Origin: Rahnella victoriana
GTDB lineage: Bacteria; Pseudomonadota; Gammaproteobacteria; Enterobacterales; Enterobacteriaceae
NCBI RefSeq assembly: GCF_004330295.1
Contig: NZ_SJOJ01000033.1
Coordinates: 1-62,606, forward strand
DNA: 62,606 bases
Direction of reading: 5' to 3'
The notes beneath the pieces were generated by a model. The model was not told the DNA's origin and made no database searches. It saw only the letters and a list, made by a program, of their open reading frames with translations. Each line of letters starts with the position of its first letter. The stretch's first letter is position 1. Below are positions 1 through 10,319 of the stretch, piece after piece. The translations under genes were made by a program, and so were the position numbers.

Positions 1-77
1 TTATTCAGCACGCCGTTGTCTTTGAGAATGCCAATCCAGGCATAGACGCGGATCAGGAACGATGTCCACGACGGCAG
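1..77 (-). other. potH-like coding fragment joined in frame to fliP
   Basis: About 25 codons reading [20 protein letters not shown] and onward match the conserved transmembrane segment of the putrescine ABC permease PotH ([20 protein letters not shown] in E. coli, from memory). The change of identity falls at ACGGCAG (71-77). On the coding strand this is CTGCCGT, which both genes can encode at this point (LPF in fliP, LPS in potH). The fragment runs off the window with no stop codon. Confidence 0.8.
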
Positions 78-758
78 TGAGATGGTCGCCGGTGGCACCA
101 TCATCATCCCCAGTGCCATCAGGACGCTGGCGACCACCAGGTCGATAATCATGAACGGGATGAATACGGTGAAGCCAATCTGGAACGCGGTTTTCAGCTC
201 GCTGGTGACGTAAGCGGGCAGCAAAATACGCATCGGTACGGCTTCCGGCCCGGCCAGTGGCGGGATGTTGGCCAGCCGCGCATACAGTGCAAGGTCGCTT
301 TCACGGGTCTGACGCAGCATAAACTGGCGTAACGGCTGCGCGCCTTTGTCCATCGCTTCCTGCATGGTGATTTTGTTTTCAGAAAACGGCTGGTAGGCAT
401 CGCTGTAAATCTTGTCGAAAACCGGTGCCATCACGAAGAAGGTCAGAAACAGCCCCAGGCCGAGCAGCACCTGGTTTGGCGGCGCGGAAGGCGTTCCCAG
501 CGCGTTTCGCAGCAAACCCAGTACGATAATGATGCGGGTAAAACTGGTACACATCAGCAGCATCGCCGGTAACAGCGTCAGCGTGGTGATAAACACCAGC
601 GTCTGGATCGGCAGTGACCAGTTTTGTGCCCCGTTAGACATCTGCTGGCTGATGATCCCCGGCAGTTGTGCTAACGCCGAAGGGCTGATGAACAGCAGCA
701 GCGGCAGGCAAACGGTAAGGGCGGAGTTGATTACTTTCTTCACGACGGACTGAGTCAT
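1..758 (-). CDS. fliP: FliP flagellar export gate protein, partial and chimeric at its 3' end
   Basis: Inner-membrane component of the flagellar type III export gate (FliP-FliQ-FliR). The first about 225 residues are ordinary FliP: an N-terminal hydrophobic leader, then family blocks such as [20 protein letters not shown], the [11 protein letters not shown] segment, [20 protein letters not shown] and [16 protein letters not shown]. The start ATG overlaps the fliO stop (ATGA). After the residues ISLP, where FliP should continue with FKLMLFVLVDGWQLL, the frame instead reads [19 protein letters not shown], which belongs to PotH-type permeases. It stays open to the window edge. Normal fliP ends about 25 residues past this point, so the true C-terminus is missing. 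The identity of the N-terminal part is certain; whether the junction is real or an assembly error cannot be told from sequence alone. Confidence 0.9.
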   Translation of the reverse strand, partial: MTQSVVKKVINSALTVCLPLLLFISPSALAQLPGIISQQMSNGAQNWSLPIQTLVFITTLTLLPAMLLMCTSFTRIIIVLGLLRNALGTPSAPPNQVLLGLGLFLTFFVMAPVFDKIYSDAYQPFSENKITMQEAMDKGAQPLRQFMLRQTRESDLALYARLANIPPLAGPEAVPMRILLPAYVTSELKTAFQIGFTVFIPFMIIDLVVASVLMALGMMMVPPATISLPSWTSFLIRVYAWIGILKDNGVLN

Positions 759-1192
759 GCCTGCTTTCCCGGACGTTTCAACATTTTCTGCATCAGCTGA
801 CGGAAATCAGCGGGCGCGTGATTCGGATGGCCTGATTCAGGCGGTTGTTCAGCCGGAGGTGCGCTCAGGGTGTGCAGCGGGGTGATGTTGTGTGCCGTCA
901 CGCCCAGCACCAGCCAGGTATTTTCGACTTCCACGATCACCACTTTTTCGCTGCGACCGACCTGAACACTGGCGGACACTTTCAGCAGTTTGTTATGTTT
1001 CGATTGCGGTGCGAAACCGGCGCGCTTCACGATCCAGCCGATAAACAGGATCAGCAGCAGAATGCCGCCCAGCACGGTACTGACCTGCGTCAGCACGGAA
1101 CCGGCAGGCATGGCCTGAGGCGCAGCCTGCGTGGTGGCATGGTTTGCCGGGCCGGAAATGTACGGAGAATCCGTCGCGGCATTCTGGCTCAT
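755..1192 (-). CDS. fliO: FliO flagellar export assembly protein
   Basis: Small inner-membrane protein that helps assemble the FliP ring of the flagellar export gate. The 145-residue product has an Ala/Gln/Pro-rich N-terminus, one strong membrane segment at about residues 36-55 (ending GWIVKRAGF), and a cytoplasmic SpoA-like part ([20 protein letters not shown], then WLVLGVT). The tail is basic and ends KRPGKQA. The gene starts one base inside the fliN stop codon and overlaps fliP at its end, so it is translationally coupled on both sides. FliO is poorly conserved, and the call rests on the membrane segment plus gene order. Confidence 0.93.
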   Translation of the reverse strand: MSQNAATDSPYISGPANHATTQAAPQAMPAGSVLTQVSTVLGGILLLILFIGWIVKRAGFAPQSKHNKLLKVSASVQVGRSEKVVIVEVENTWLVLGVTAHNITPLHTLSAPPAEQPPESGHPNHAPADFRQLMQKMLKRPGKQA

Positions 1193-1608
1193 CAGCGGCT
1201 CAGACGACGCATACGTTCGGACGGCGTGATGATGTCAGTGATGCGCACGCCGTATTTATCGGCGACCACCACCACTTCACCCTGAGCAATCAGGTAACCG
1301 TTGATCAGGATATCCAGCGGCTCACCGGCCAGACCGTCCAGCGCCACCACGGAACCCTGCGAAAGACGCAGCAGTTCTTTGATGGTCATTTTCGTGCGGC
1401 CTAATTCCACGGTCAGTTTCACCGGAATATCGAGGATCATGTCGATATCCTGCAAACTGCCGGTTCCGTCCTGGGCACCCAGCGCGGCGAACACACCGTC
1501 GGTGGACGTCTTGGCGCCGCCCGCAGATTGTTGTTCGTTAAACGCATCAGCCCATAAATCGTCAACGTTATCCGATCCGGCGTCAGACGGTTTATTAGTG
1601 TCACTCAT
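1192..1608 (-). CDS. fliN: FliN flagellar motor switch protein
   Basis: C-ring component that, with FliM and FliG, sets rotation direction and docks the export ATPase complex. The product has 138 residues from MSDTNKP. The acidic variable N-terminus leads to DLWADAF, then the SpoA domain: LQDIDMILDIPVKLTVELGR, the RMTIKEL-like segment, GSVVALDGLAGEPLDILING, VVVADKYGVRITDI and ITPSERMRRLSR. This is close to the E. coli protein along its whole length. The chosen ATG matches the E. coli start; another ATG lies 15 bases upstream. The start overlaps the end of fliM by eight bases. Confidence 0.97.
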   Translation of the reverse strand: MSDTNKPSDAGSDNVDDLWADAFNEQQSAGGAKTSTDGVFAALGAQDGTGSLQDIDMILDIPVKLTVELGRTKMTIKELLRLSQGSVVALDGLAGEPLDILINGYLIAQGEVVVVADKYGVRITDIITPSERMRRLSR

Positions 1609-2617
1609 GGGGCTGTTCCTCATCTAGAGAATTTAAAATTGGGTTGATCAAATGTTCAACGCGCAGGGCGTATTGTTCGTTTAGGGTGCCGTACTGACTG
1701 GTCAGTACCGGAACGCCATCGACGTGGGCAATCAGACGATCCGGCTTTTCAATCGGCAGGACATCGCCCGGTTGCAGTTTCAGGATCTGAGACAAACGCA
1801 GCGGGATTTCGACGAAATTCGCCACCAGTTCCAGCTCTGACTGCTGAACCTGACTGACCAGGTTTTCGCGCCACTGACTTTCTTCATGACGGGAGTTCTC
1901 GACCGGCGGATTGGTCAGTAACTCGCGTAACGGTTCAATCATGCTGAACGGAATACAGATGTTGAAGTCACCGCTCAGCGCACCGATTTCCACGTGGAAC
2001 GGCGTGGTGACCACGATATCGTTCGGCGAAGAGGTGATGTTGGTGAACTTGATCTGTAATTCCGCACGCACATATTCCACGCTCAGCTTGTAAACGCCGC
2101 TCCAGGCATCTTCGTAGGCATCGAGTGCCAGCGTGAGCATGCGTTTAATCACCCGCTGTTCGGTATGGGTAAATTCGCGTCCTTCGACTTTGGTCGGGAA
2201 ACGGCCATCGCCGCCGAACAGGTTATCCACGGCGATGAAGACCAGGCTCGGTGCGAACACAAACAGCGCCGTACCGCGCAAAGGCTTCAGGTGGATTAGG
2301 TTCAGGTTGGTTGGCACCGGCAGGTTACGGGCAAACTCATGGTAAGGCTGGATTTTAATCGGCCCTACGGTGATGTCGGGGCTGCGGCGCAACAGGTTGA
2401 ACAGCCCCATGCGGAAATGACGGGCAAAACGCTCGTTAATGATTTCAAGCGCCTGCAACCGCTCACGAACAACGCGACGTTGCGTCGTGGGGTCAAAAGG
2501 TTTTACACCGTCATCAGACGCGGCGGTCTTTGCAGCAGCGTCAGTGTCGCTTGCACTGTCACTGTCGCCATTGAGCAGCGCGTCGATCTCGGCCTGTGAA
2601 AGTATGCTGTCGCCCAT
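1601..2617 (-). CDS. fliM: FliM flagellar motor switch protein
   Basis: Middle C-ring protein that binds phosphorylated CheY. The 338-residue product begins MGDSILSQAEIDALLNG, the CheY-binding helix. A short acidic linker follows, then the CheC-like middle domain (from about FDPTTQRRVVRERLQALEI) and the C-terminal SpoA domain (VEIPLRLSQILKLQPGDVLP). Length matches the family. The gene lies 7 bases after fliL and overlaps fliN. Confidence 0.98.
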   Translation of the reverse strand: MGDSILSQAEIDALLNGDSDSASDTDAAAKTAASDDGVKPFDPTTQRRVVRERLQALEIINERFARHFRMGLFNLLRRSPDITVGPIKIQPYHEFARNLPVPTNLNLIHLKPLRGTALFVFAPSLVFIAVDNLFGGDGRFPTKVEGREFTHTEQRVIKRMLTLALDAYEDAWSGVYKLSVEYVRAELQIKFTNITSSPNDIVVTTPFHVEIGALSGDFNICIPFSMIEPLRELLTNPPVENSRHEESQWRENLVSQVQQSELELVANFVEIPLRLSQILKLQPGDVLPIEKPDRLIAHVDGVPVLTSQYGTLNEQYALRVEHLINPILNSLDEEQPHE

Positions 2618-2624
2618 AATTTGT

Positions 2625-3125
2625 TTATCGCAGTATGAAAGCAGTGAAAAGCACGTCGTTGATCACCTGTGGGGGCTGACCTTTGACCAGTGGCGCGTCC
2701 AGAACCTGTTTGATGTCCTGCACCAGTTGTTGTTTACCGGCTTCGCTGGCGAGATCCGTCGTTTTCTGACGGGACAGCAGCAACAGCAGACGGCTGCGAA
2801 CTTCTGGCAGGTATTCTGTCAGCGTAGCCCGGTTTGTTTCATCCGGCAGGCGCAGGGTCAGGCCGATGTACAGCACGCGGTCCGGATCGTTATCCGGCGT
2901 TTGCAGGTTAACGGTGAAGGTATCCAGCGCCAGGAAAATCGGCGCGGCAGGCGGTTCATTCTTTTTCACTTCTGCTGTTTGTGTTCCATTTCCGGATTGT
3001 TGCTTGTGCAACATCCACCAGGCGTAACCGGCCGCACCACAGGCTCCGATGGCAATGAGTAACAGCAGAATCATCATTAACGGCCGCTTTTTCTTACGCG
3101 ACGCCGAGAGAGCAGAGTCAGACAT
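2625..3125 (-). CDS. fliL: FliL basal-body associated protein
   Basis: Single-pass inner-membrane protein around the flagellar stator and motor. The start is set at [15 protein letters not shown], giving 166 residues, because this resembles known FliL starts; the frame stays open 16 codons further. After the basic cytoplasmic tip there is one membrane segment (about residues 15-37). A periplasmic stomatin-like domain follows, with [38 protein letters not shown] and the characteristic ending [10 protein letters not shown]. Confidence 0.95.
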   Translation of the reverse strand: MSDSALSASRKKKRPLMMILLLLIAIGACGAAGYAWWMLHKQQSGNGTQTAEVKKNEPPAAPIFLALDTFTVNLQTPDNDPDRVLYIGLTLRLPDETNRATLTEYLPEVRSRLLLLLSRQKTTDLASEAGKQQLVQDIKQVLDAPLVKGQPPQVINDVLFTAFILR

Positions 3126-3345
3126 GGATGAGGCGATTTCCTGTAAGTATGCGCAGAGTGGCGTGAGGAGCACCCTTCTGCTGAGTCAATTCTGAGAATG
3201 ATTATCCCGCTTATCCCGTTGTTCAATAGTCAGAATAGGCGGGGTAAATAAGGTCAGCTCTGCCGTTTGAATTAAGGGAGAACTGACCGTCTGCAATTAT
3301 CTGAAACAATTTAGCCAGCGTTGATGCACATTTGTTCACCCGTGG
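3126..3345. other. Intergenic region between fliK and fliL
   Basis: About 220 bases separate the fliK stop and the fliL start, unusual in this otherwise overlapping operon. The fliL side contains the open but probably untranslated 5' extension of the fliL frame. I could not identify a promoter or terminator with confidence. The gap matches the operon split seen in E. coli between fliFGHIJK and fliLMNOPQR, so a class 2 (FlhDC) promoter is expected here by analogy. Confidence 0.4.
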
Positions 3346-4749
3346 TCAGGCGAAAATATCCACGCTGTTGTTGCCGCTGACCCGAGAAGCGAGAGAGGCC
3401 GGTACCGGCAGGGCGTCACTGGCGGAGACGTTGTTACCGGAATTAAAGGCTGCCCAGCTTGCTGCGCTGCCTTGCTGCGAACCGGACTGTCCGCTTTGCT
3501 GCTGCGCCTGTTGCCACTGCGAACTGTCGCTGCCGACGCTGCTCTGACCCAGACTGATGCCGTTATCGGCCAGTGCGGTTTTAAGCTCCGGCATGGCGGC
3601 TTCAATCGCGGAACGCACGCCGCTGTGACCGGACACAAAGTGCAGCTGCGCCTGGTTGTTTTCGATTTTCATGCTGATCTGGATGGAACCCAGATCTTCA
3701 GGGTGCAGACGCAGCTGAGCGGTCTGTTGTCCCTGACGGTTGAACATTAATACCTGCTGACCGAGCTGTTGCTGCCATTCCGGCGTGCCCAGCTGCGCAT
3801 TCAGTAACGGCGTTGATGGCGCAGTCACGGCGCTGGTGGTGGTCGGTGTGGTGGACACCGGCGCAGAAGACACGGCGACCGCTGCGGTATTCAGCTGACT
3901 GAGTGCCTGTGTGCTGTTATCCAGCGTGCGGCTGTCGGTTTGCTGCAACGCGGCGGCATTCCCCGTCGCGGCACTCATTGATGCCAGCGCACTGCTGAAA
4001 TCAGGGGTGTCGGTGGCGGCGGCTTTACTGGCGGCGTGCTGCGCGGAATTCGCGGCGGCATTGCCGGAGGCCGCAGCGGCGGCTTTCGGATCGGTATCCG
4101 TCACCGCTGCCGTTTTATCATCACCGGTCAGCAACGAGGAGGCCGTCAGTCCGGCCAGCAGTGTGCTTTTCTTATCACTGCCGGTCGCGCCGTCAGAGGT
4201 CGTTTGTGTCGCCACGGCAGAGGCAGTCTGGATCTGCTGTGCCGGTTGCTGCTGAGCGGCCAGTTGCGCGAACAACGCCTGGATCGGCAGGGCACTGGTA
4301 TCGTCAGTTTTGCTGTCTTTGTCTTTATCACTCAGCGCGGTATTTTTTACCGCCGCCGCGTCAGCGCCTTTCAGGCTGCCGTTGGGCAGGATCTGAATGG
4401 CGGCGATCATTTTGCTCAGGTCTGAGTCATCGAGCATCAGACTGCCGTCTTTTTCACCGACTTCCACCGCCTGCGTCAGCGTGGCTTTATCCACGGTTTC
4501 GCCTTTGGCGGTGATCTGCTGGCCGAGTTTGGCTAATGTGCTGGTCAGTTTCGGATCCAGTTTTGCGCCGAGCTGGGCTTCTAACTGGCTGGCGAAATCT
4601 GAGGTCGCGGGAGTGGTGGCCGATGCCGTCGTTGATTCACCGATTGTCGACAGGTCGGTGGCTGACGTGGCAGAAGACGTCGTGCCCGTCGCCGCGCTGG
4701 CGGTGGTTTTTGCCGTGGTCACGGCAGCAGGCAAAATGTTCAGATTCAT
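3346..4749 (-). CDS. fliK: FliK flagellar hook-length control protein
   Basis: Secreted molecular ruler that ends hook growth by switching FlhB specificity. The product has 467 residues. The N-terminal two thirds are low-complexity, rich in Ala, Thr, Ser and Gln, as is typical of the ruler part. The conserved C-terminal switch domain (about residues 325-425) is clear: WQQQLGQQVLMFNRQGQQTA, LRLHPEDLGSIQISMKIENN, LHFVSGHSGVRSAIEAAMPE and LKTALADNGISLGQ. It is longer than the E. coli protein (about 375 residues), from memory; the extra length lies in the repetitive ruler region and could mean a longer hook. Its start overlaps the fliJ stop. Confidence 0.93.
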   Translation of the reverse strand: MNLNILPAAVTTAKTTASAATGTTSSATSATDLSTIGESTTASATTPATSDFASQLEAQLGAKLDPKLTSTLAKLGQQITAKGETVDKATLTQAVEVGEKDGSLMLDDSDLSKMIAAIQILPNGSLKGADAAAVKNTALSDKDKDSKTDDTSALPIQALFAQLAAQQQPAQQIQTASAVATQTTSDGATGSDKKSTLLAGLTASSLLTGDDKTAAVTDTDPKAAAAASGNAAANSAQHAASKAAATDTPDFSSALASMSAATGNAAALQQTDSRTLDNSTQALSQLNTAAVAVSSAPVSTTPTTTSAVTAPSTPLLNAQLGTPEWQQQLGQQVLMFNRQGQQTAQLRLHPEDLGSIQISMKIENNQAQLHFVSGHSGVRSAIEAAMPELKTALADNGISLGQSSVGSDSSQWQQAQQQSGQSGSQQGSAASWAAFNSGNNVSASDALPVPASLASRVSGNNSVDIFA

Positions 4750-5192
4750 GGTTGTTTCTTCCTGTGTGCGCTGCGCTGGGCGAACTCATCGTTCTGTTTT
4801 TGATCAAGCTTGTTTTCCAGAGAACGTTGCTGCTCGCTGGCACGGGTTTGCAGCGTCTGATACGCATTCAGCCGCTGCTGCTTGTCCTGCCACTGGTTGA
4901 CGGCCGCATTCAGCCGCTGATCCCACTGTTGTAACTGTTTACGGTGCTGGTCAATGGCCACTTCCAGCGTGCCGATAAACTGCTGATAGTTCTGCCAGGT
5001 ATTGGCTGCAATTCCGTCAGTCATGGTGGAATTGAGTTTTTCCCGGTACTCGCGCTGATAATTGAGCAGCATGGTCAGCTGTTCCTGCGCCTGATGGTGC
5101 GACTGCCTGATCTGGCCCAGATGACTGGTGGCCTGATCCAGCGCTTTTTGCGCCAGAGAACAAAGGGTGATCAATGGTGACGAGCTTTCCAT
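4746..5192 (-). CDS. fliJ: FliJ flagellar export chaperone and stalk protein
   Basis: Coiled-coil protein that inserts into the FliI hexamer like the F1 gamma stalk and escorts export chaperones. The product has 148 residues, nearly all predicted alpha-helix and rich in Gln. Family blocks include QEQLTMLLNYQREYREKLNS, WQNYQQFIGTLE, the LNAYQTLQ segment and the C-terminal ENKLDQKQNDEFAQRS. It sits 18 bases after fliI and overlaps fliK by four bases. Confidence 0.95.
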   Translation of the reverse strand: MESSSPLITLCSLAQKALDQATSHLGQIRQSHHQAQEQLTMLLNYQREYREKLNSTMTDGIAANTWQNYQQFIGTLEVAIDQHRKQLQQWDQRLNAAVNQWQDKQQRLNAYQTLQTRASEQQRSLENKLDQKQNDEFAQRSAHRKKQP

Positions 5193-5210
5193 TCGACTTT
5201 CCTTCAGTTA

Positions 5211-6575
5211 TTAGCCCGGGAGCAACATGTTCAGTTCCAGACAGGCGTCTTCGTAAGTGCTGCGTTCCATGATGTCCTGCTGCAGGAAGTTCTCCATCTG
5301 CGGATACAGCTTAATGGCGCGATCCAGCATCGGGTCACTGCCTGCGGCGTAAGCGCCGACGCTCACCAGATCACGGTTGCGCTGGTAGCTGGACAACAGT
5401 TGTTTAAATTGACGTACGCGCCCGTACTGCGCGTCGTCGATAAGCGAGGTCATGGCACGGCTGATCGACGCTTCAATATCGATGGCCGGATAATGCCCTG
5501 ATTCGGCTAACCGGCGGGACAACACCACGTGACCGTCAAGGATGGCGCGGGCGGAGTCAGCAATCGGATCCTGCTGGTCATCGCCTTCGGTCAGCACGGT
5601 ATAAAACGCGGTGATCGAGCCGCCGCCGCTGATGCCGTTACCCGCGCGTTCAACCAGCGCAGGCAGTTTGGCAAAGACGGAAGGCGGATAGCCTTTGGTG
5701 GCCGGTGGCTCACCGATCGCCAGGGCGATTTCACGCTGTGCCATGGCGTAACGGGTCAGGGAATCCATGATCAGCAACACGTGCTGACCGCGATCGCGGA
5801 AATCTTCGGCGATACGCGTGGCGTAAGCCGCACCCTGCATACGCAAAAGGGGCGACACGTCAGCCGGTGCCGCGATGACCACGGAACGGGCGCGACCTTC
5901 GTCACCTAAAATGTTCTCGATAAAATCTTTCACTTCACGGCCACGTTCGCCAATCAGCCCGACCACGATCACGTCGGCTTTGGTGTAACGCGCCATCATG
6001 CCGAGCAGGACGGATTTACCCACGCCGGAACCGGCGAACAGGCCCATACGCTGGCCGCGACCGACGGTGAGCAGGGCGTTAATGGCGCGCACGCCGACAT
6101 CCAGCACATCGGTGATCGGGGTCCGTTGCAGCGGGTTAAACGGCGGCGTAATAAGCGCGGCGCGGTAACCGGTGTCCGGGGGCGGTAAACCATCGAGCGG
6201 TTTGGCGCTGCCGTCGAGCACACGGCCGAGCAACTGCGGGCCGAGCGGCAATTGTTTACCGGCGGTCTGGCCATCGGCGGCGATACGGGCATACACCCGC
6301 GCGCCCGGCAAAATCCCTTCCACTTCTTCCAGTGGCATCAGGAACAGGCTCTGGCCGTTGAAACCGACCACTTCACTTTCGACTTCCTGCACTACCGGCC
6401 CGTCATGGCGCTCGATGAGACAGGTCGCGCCCAGCGGAAGCTGCAAACCGGTGGCTTCCAGCACCAGACCTGTCGCACGGGTCAGACGGCCGTAACGGCG
6501 CACGGACGGCGTGCGCAACATCCGCTTTTCCGCATCATCCAGCGTTTTCAGCAGGCGGCTCAGGCGGGCGGTCAT
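5211..6575 (-). CDS. fliI: FliI flagellar export ATPase
   Basis: Hexameric ATPase of the flagellar export apparatus, homologous to the F1 beta subunit. The chosen start [18 protein letters not shown] gives 454 residues and overlaps the fliH stop by one base; the frame is open ten codons upstream. Visible motifs are the N-terminal block [20 protein letters not shown], the Walker A loop [35 protein letters not shown], the Walker B strand [19 protein letters not shown] and the T3SS-type block [15 protein letters not shown]. The length is normal. Confidence 0.98.
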   Translation of the reverse strand: MTARLSRLLKTLDDAEKRMLRTPSVRRYGRLTRATGLVLEATGLQLPLGATCLIERHDGPVVQEVESEVVGFNGQSLFLMPLEEVEGILPGARVYARIAADGQTAGKQLPLGPQLLGRVLDGSAKPLDGLPPPDTGYRAALITPPFNPLQRTPITDVLDVGVRAINALLTVGRGQRMGLFAGSGVGKSVLLGMMARYTKADVIVVGLIGERGREVKDFIENILGDEGRARSVVIAAPADVSPLLRMQGAAYATRIAEDFRDRGQHVLLIMDSLTRYAMAQREIALAIGEPPATKGYPPSVFAKLPALVERAGNGISGGGSITAFYTVLTEGDDQQDPIADSARAILDGHVVLSRRLAESGHYPAIDIEASISRAMTSLIDDAQYGRVRQFKQLLSSYQRNRDLVSVGAYAAGSDPMLDRAIKLYPQMENFLQQDIMERSTYEDACLELNMLLPG

Positions 6576-7336
6576 CAGAGATCTCCCGGTGCCGCGAGAC
6601 GGCACAGCTCATGCCAGCGGGTGGCCAGCGACGCATCCATGTCGCCGTCTTCGGCGCTGACTTTACAACCGCCGCTGTGGATCTGGCTGTCAGCCAGCAG
6701 ACGCCAGCCGTTCATGCTCAGGCTGGCACCGAGTTGTTGTTCTACACGCTCGAAATCCGCCGGGTTAACGCGCAGTTGCGGTTTGCCTTTGAACATCGGC
6801 TCCTGCTGGATCAGCTGTTGGATCTGGTTGAGCAGGGCTGAACCGTCACAAATCGGCGCCTGACCAATAATCTGTTTGGCCGCCGTCAGCGCCATCTGCA
6901 TCAGACGTGAGGCGATCACGCTGTCCAGCGCGTCCAGCGTTTGCTGGAAATCGGTCACCATGTTCTGCCAGTGTTCTGTCAGTACAGCCTGCTGATGCTG
7001 GCCTTCCTGCAAACCCTGTTGCTGACCGGCTTCCAGCCCCTGCTGAAAACCGGCGGCATAACCTTGTTTCTGACCGGCTTCCTGACCCTGCTGGAAACCC
7101 TGCTGTTCCGCACGGCGTTGCAGGTTCAGTAATTCATTCTGATCGACCTGAAGTTTGGGCTGCCCGTCGTCCTGCTCTTCCTCACCTTCGGCCAGCAAAG
7201 GTTCGTCGGGGGTGGCGAAGACCGGCACCGTCAGATCGCCCGGTCTCCAGGGTTGCCACGGCAGGGCGTTAATACGCTCCGCATGGCGTTCTTCAGCGGT
7301 TTTCTTTTCCGGTGCCGGGTGTTCAGAATCAGACAT
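6575..7336 (-). CDS. fliH: FliH flagellar export ATPase regulator
   Basis: Peripheral-stalk-like protein that binds FliI and tethers it to FliN. The product has 253 residues from MSDSEHP. It shows the N-terminal [11 protein letters not shown] block that contacts the C-ring/gate side. A long run of GxxxG-type repeats follows at about residues 90-130 ([19 protein letters not shown] and on), the hallmark of FliH. The C-terminal domain is E-subunit-like. It overlaps fliG by eight bases and fliI by one. Confidence 0.95.
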   Translation of the reverse strand: MSDSEHPAPEKKTAEERHAERINALPWQPWRPGDLTVPVFATPDEPLLAEGEEEQDDGQPKLQVDQNELLNLQRRAEQQGFQQGQEAGQKQGYAAGFQQGLEAGQQQGLQEGQHQQAVLTEHWQNMVTDFQQTLDALDSVIASRLMQMALTAAKQIIGQAPICDGSALLNQIQQLIQQEPMFKGKPQLRVNPADFERVEQQLGASLSMNGWRLLADSQIHSGGCKVSAEDGDMDASLATRWHELCRLAAPGDL

Positions 7337-8321
7337 AAGAATCCTCGCCGCCGCCAACCATCATTTCGCCAGACTCTGCCAGACGGCGAACCGTCTGCAG
7401 GATTGCTTTTTGTTCGTTCTCGACCAGAGACATACGCATCGGCCCGCGGTTTGCCAGGTCGTCGCGCAGGATATCGGCTGCACGCTGGGACATGTTGCGC
7501 AGGAACTTGTCGCGCAGCGGTTGTTCCGCCCCTTTCAATGCCACCAGTAACGATTCGCCTTCGATTTCCTGCAACAGGCGCTGGATACTGCGGTCGTCCA
7601 CATCCACCAGGTTTTCGAACAGGAACATCTCGTCGATAATTTTTTGGGCCAGTTCGCCGTCGTAACCACGCACCGCTTCGATAACCGCTTCTTCCTGCTG
7701 GGTTTTCATCAGGTTGATGATTTCCGCCGCAGTACGAACACCGCCCATCTTCGCGCGCTTGAGGTTCTGACCGTCGAGCAGGTTGTTCAGCACTTCGGTC
7801 AGTTCCGCCAGCGCCGCTGGCTGAACACCGCCGAAGGTGGCGATACGCAGCATGACATCGTTGCGCAGACGCTCGTCGAACAGCGCCAGAATATCTGCCG
7901 CCTGACCGCGTTTGAGGTGCACCAGGATGGTGGCGATAATCTGCGGATGCTCGTCGCGGATAAGATCGGCCGCCATCTGCGGTTCCATAAAGTTGAGCGT
8001 TTCCATCCCGCTGGTGGTTTCGCGAGATTCCAGAATGTCTTCCAGCAGGCTTGACGCACGCTCCTCGCCGAGGGCTTTGGTCAGAACCGCACGCAGATAT
8101 TCGCTGGTGTTGACGCTCAGTGCGGCGTACTGCTCCGATTCGTCTTCGAACTCGTTCAGCACGTCGGCCAGTTGCTTGTTGGAAATCTGATGGATATTCG
8201 CCATCGCGCCACTGATTTGCTGTACCTCGCGCGGGGAGAGGTGCTTGAACACCTCTACTGCGCGGTCTTCACCCAGCGTGATCATCAAAATGGCGCTTTT
8301 CTCGGTTCCGGTCATAGTCAT
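7329..8321 (-). CDS. fliG: FliG flagellar motor switch protein
   Basis: C-ring protein that contacts the MotA stator and generates torque. The product has 330 residues. Features are the N-terminal FliF-binding domain ([20 protein letters not shown]), the middle EHPQ motif ([15 protein letters not shown]) that contacts FliM, and the C-terminal torque helix region with [20 protein letters not shown] and [19 protein letters not shown]. All are intact. The gene overlaps fliF by four bases. Confidence 0.98.
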   Translation of the reverse strand: MTMTGTEKSAILMITLGEDRAVEVFKHLSPREVQQISGAMANIHQISNKQLADVLNEFEDESEQYAALSVNTSEYLRAVLTKALGEERASSLLEDILESRETTSGMETLNFMEPQMAADLIRDEHPQIIATILVHLKRGQAADILALFDERLRNDVMLRIATFGGVQPAALAELTEVLNNLLDGQNLKRAKMGGVRTAAEIINLMKTQQEEAVIEAVRGYDGELAQKIIDEMFLFENLVDVDDRSIQRLLQEIEGESLLVALKGAEQPLRDKFLRNMSQRAADILRDDLANRGPMRMSLVENEQKAILQTVRRLAESGEMMVGGGEDSYV

Positions 8322-10036
8322 GATTGTTCGTTACTCATCCATTGGCGGATAACCAGGGCGACGATACGCGGATCCTTATCGGCCAGCTCCTGAACACGTT
8401 GGGTCTGAACTTCAACACTGACGCGCTGTTGTGAACGTTTACGTTTTTCCAGCTCGTCATTGCTGAGTTTGACCGGCTTGCTGCCTTCAGGCTGTGGCAT
8501 GGACGCAGCGAGGGCGGCAGCGGCGGCGGCATCTTTCTCCGCCTGCTGTTTGCGCAGCATCGGACGAACCATCTTGCGCCACAGCAGCCAGGCCACAATC
8601 AGCACCAGTAACCAGCGACCTGCATTGAGTAACTGATCGAAGAACGCCTGTTGTTTCCAGAATGGCAGTTCACCGGAATCTTCAGCCGCGTCGTTGAACG
8701 GTGTATTCACCACGTTCAGCGTATCGCCACGTTCCTGTGAGAAGCCCATCGCTTCGCGTACCAGATCATCAATTTTCTTCAACTGCTCATCGGTCAGCGG
8801 CTTGGCTTTACCGTCAGTCCCGACCTGATAGTTAACCACCACCGCCGCAGACAGACGCTGTACCGCGCCCGCACTGTGCTGGGTATGGGTGATCGTACGG
8901 TCAACTTCATAGTTGGTGGTTTCATCACGGCGGCGGTTGGACGGCACGTTTGAATTCGCGCTGGTGGCGCTGTTCTGTGCGGTGTTACCGGCCTGGTTCT
9001 GCGCACCGTTGGCGTTATTCGCATTATTGGCGGCTGGCGGATTGGTCACCGGTGCCGTCGCGGCCGGCGCCGGCTGGTTGCTCAGCGCACCCGGAACACC
9101 GCCGACGGCTGAACCGCCAATCTGATCGCTGGTGCTCAGCTGACGGGAACGCACCGCGGCTTTATCCGGCGAACCGTTTGGCTGGTAGTTCTCATCGGTC
9201 TGTTCGCGGCTGGCGTAATCAATCTGCGCGGTGATTTGGGCGTGAACGTTCCCGTTACCCACTACCGGTTGCAGAATGGATTCGATACGGCGTTGCAGAC
9301 GGCCTTCCACTTCGTTGGCGTATTTCAGCTGAGACGCGTTAAGGTCACGGCCATTGTTATCAGACTGGGTCAGCAGATGTCCGCTCTGATCGACCACGGT
9401 CACGTTAGCGGGCGGTAAGCCGGATACGCTGCTCGACACCATATAAACGATGGCGTTGATCTGACCGTCATCCAGCGCGCGACCCGGTTGCAGATTCAGG
9501 GTCACAGACGCGGAAGGATTTTTCTGTTCGCGGACAAATAAAGAAGGTTTTGGAATGGCTAAATGCACACGGGCGCTGGACACCGGTCCCAGCGTTTCGA
9601 TGGTGCGGGAAAGTTCGCCTTCCAGCGCGCGCTGATAGTTAATCTGCTCGCTGAACTGGCTGATGCCGAATTTTTCCTGATCCATCAGCTCAAAGCCCAC
9701 CGCGCCACCTTTCGGCAAACCGGCCGCCGCCAGCTTCAGACGGGTTTCATAGACTTTATCCGCCGGGATCAGTAAAGCACCGCCGTTATCAGAAAACTGA
9801 TAAGGGATGTTCATCTGGGTAAGCTGCGTGACGATGGCGCCGCCATCCTGGTCACCGAGGTTGCTAAACAACACCTTATAGGTAGGCTGCTTTGCCCACA
9901 GCATCATGACAACAACAATAGCCACGGCGGCCGCAGCGGCGATGGCGATAGGAATTTTTGGGTTGGCGCGCAGGCGATTAAGCAACGCAGTAAAACCGCT
10001 TCGAGGGCTTTCTGCGCCGGCTATTGCGGAACTCAT
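8318..10036 (-). CDS. fliF: FliF flagellar MS-ring protein
   Basis: Forms the membrane MS ring on which the rotor and export gate are built. The product has 572 residues. A membrane segment lies near residues 29-48 ([19 protein letters not shown]). The periplasmic ring-building motifs follow ([40 protein letters not shown]). A long Ala/Asn-rich linker is at about residues 320-370, a second membrane segment at about 470 ([18 protein letters not shown]), and a C-terminal FliG-binding tail. It is the first gene of the leftward operon. Confidence 0.97.
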   Translation of the reverse strand: MSSAIAGAESPRSGFTALLNRLRANPKIPIAIAAAAAVAIVVVMMLWAKQPTYKVLFSNLGDQDGGAIVTQLTQMNIPYQFSDNGGALLIPADKVYETRLKLAAAGLPKGGAVGFELMDQEKFGISQFSEQINYQRALEGELSRTIETLGPVSSARVHLAIPKPSLFVREQKNPSASVTLNLQPGRALDDGQINAIVYMVSSSVSGLPPANVTVVDQSGHLLTQSDNNGRDLNASQLKYANEVEGRLQRRIESILQPVVGNGNVHAQITAQIDYASREQTDENYQPNGSPDKAAVRSRQLSTSDQIGGSAVGGVPGALSNQPAPAATAPVTNPPAANNANNANGAQNQAGNTAQNSATSANSNVPSNRRRDETTNYEVDRTITHTQHSAGAVQRLSAAVVVNYQVGTDGKAKPLTDEQLKKIDDLVREAMGFSQERGDTLNVVNTPFNDAAEDSGELPFWKQQAFFDQLLNAGRWLLVLIVAWLLWRKMVRPMLRKQQAEKDAAAAAALAASMPQPEGSKPVKLSNDELEKRKRSQQRVSVEVQTQRVQELADKDPRIVALVIRQWMSNEQS

Positions 10037-10319
10037 ACAAGATCCCTATTTAGCTGTTGAATGGTGGTGTTCATGTTGTCTCTTAACAAAACAGACTCCC
10101 AGGTGGCGCAATCGTTGAAGCGTGACATTTTTCAGTCCTCCATACAGGCAGGCCTATTTTCTAGGTGAGCCATTATTTGCCGCGTAACGCAAAGTTAATG
10201 GCCCGATAAGCCATGGTTTTTAGGTTCAATTACCGCGTTTAGGAAAAAACTGATGTGATAGGGTGTCATTCCATGAAAGAAGCCCTTTGTTAACCGACAC
10301 CCCGAAACACGGAGAAAGC
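10037..10319. promoter_or_regulatory. Divergent fliF-fliE control region
   Basis: This is the intergenic region between the divergent operons that start the basal body. By analogy with E. coli it should carry FlhDC-dependent class 2 promoters in both directions, but I cannot mark FlhDC boxes reliably by eye. A CCCGATAA string at 10202-10209 resembles a sigma-28 -10 element. The nearest TAAC lies at the wrong spacing (13 instead of 15), so no sigma-28 promoter is called. Confidence 0.4.
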
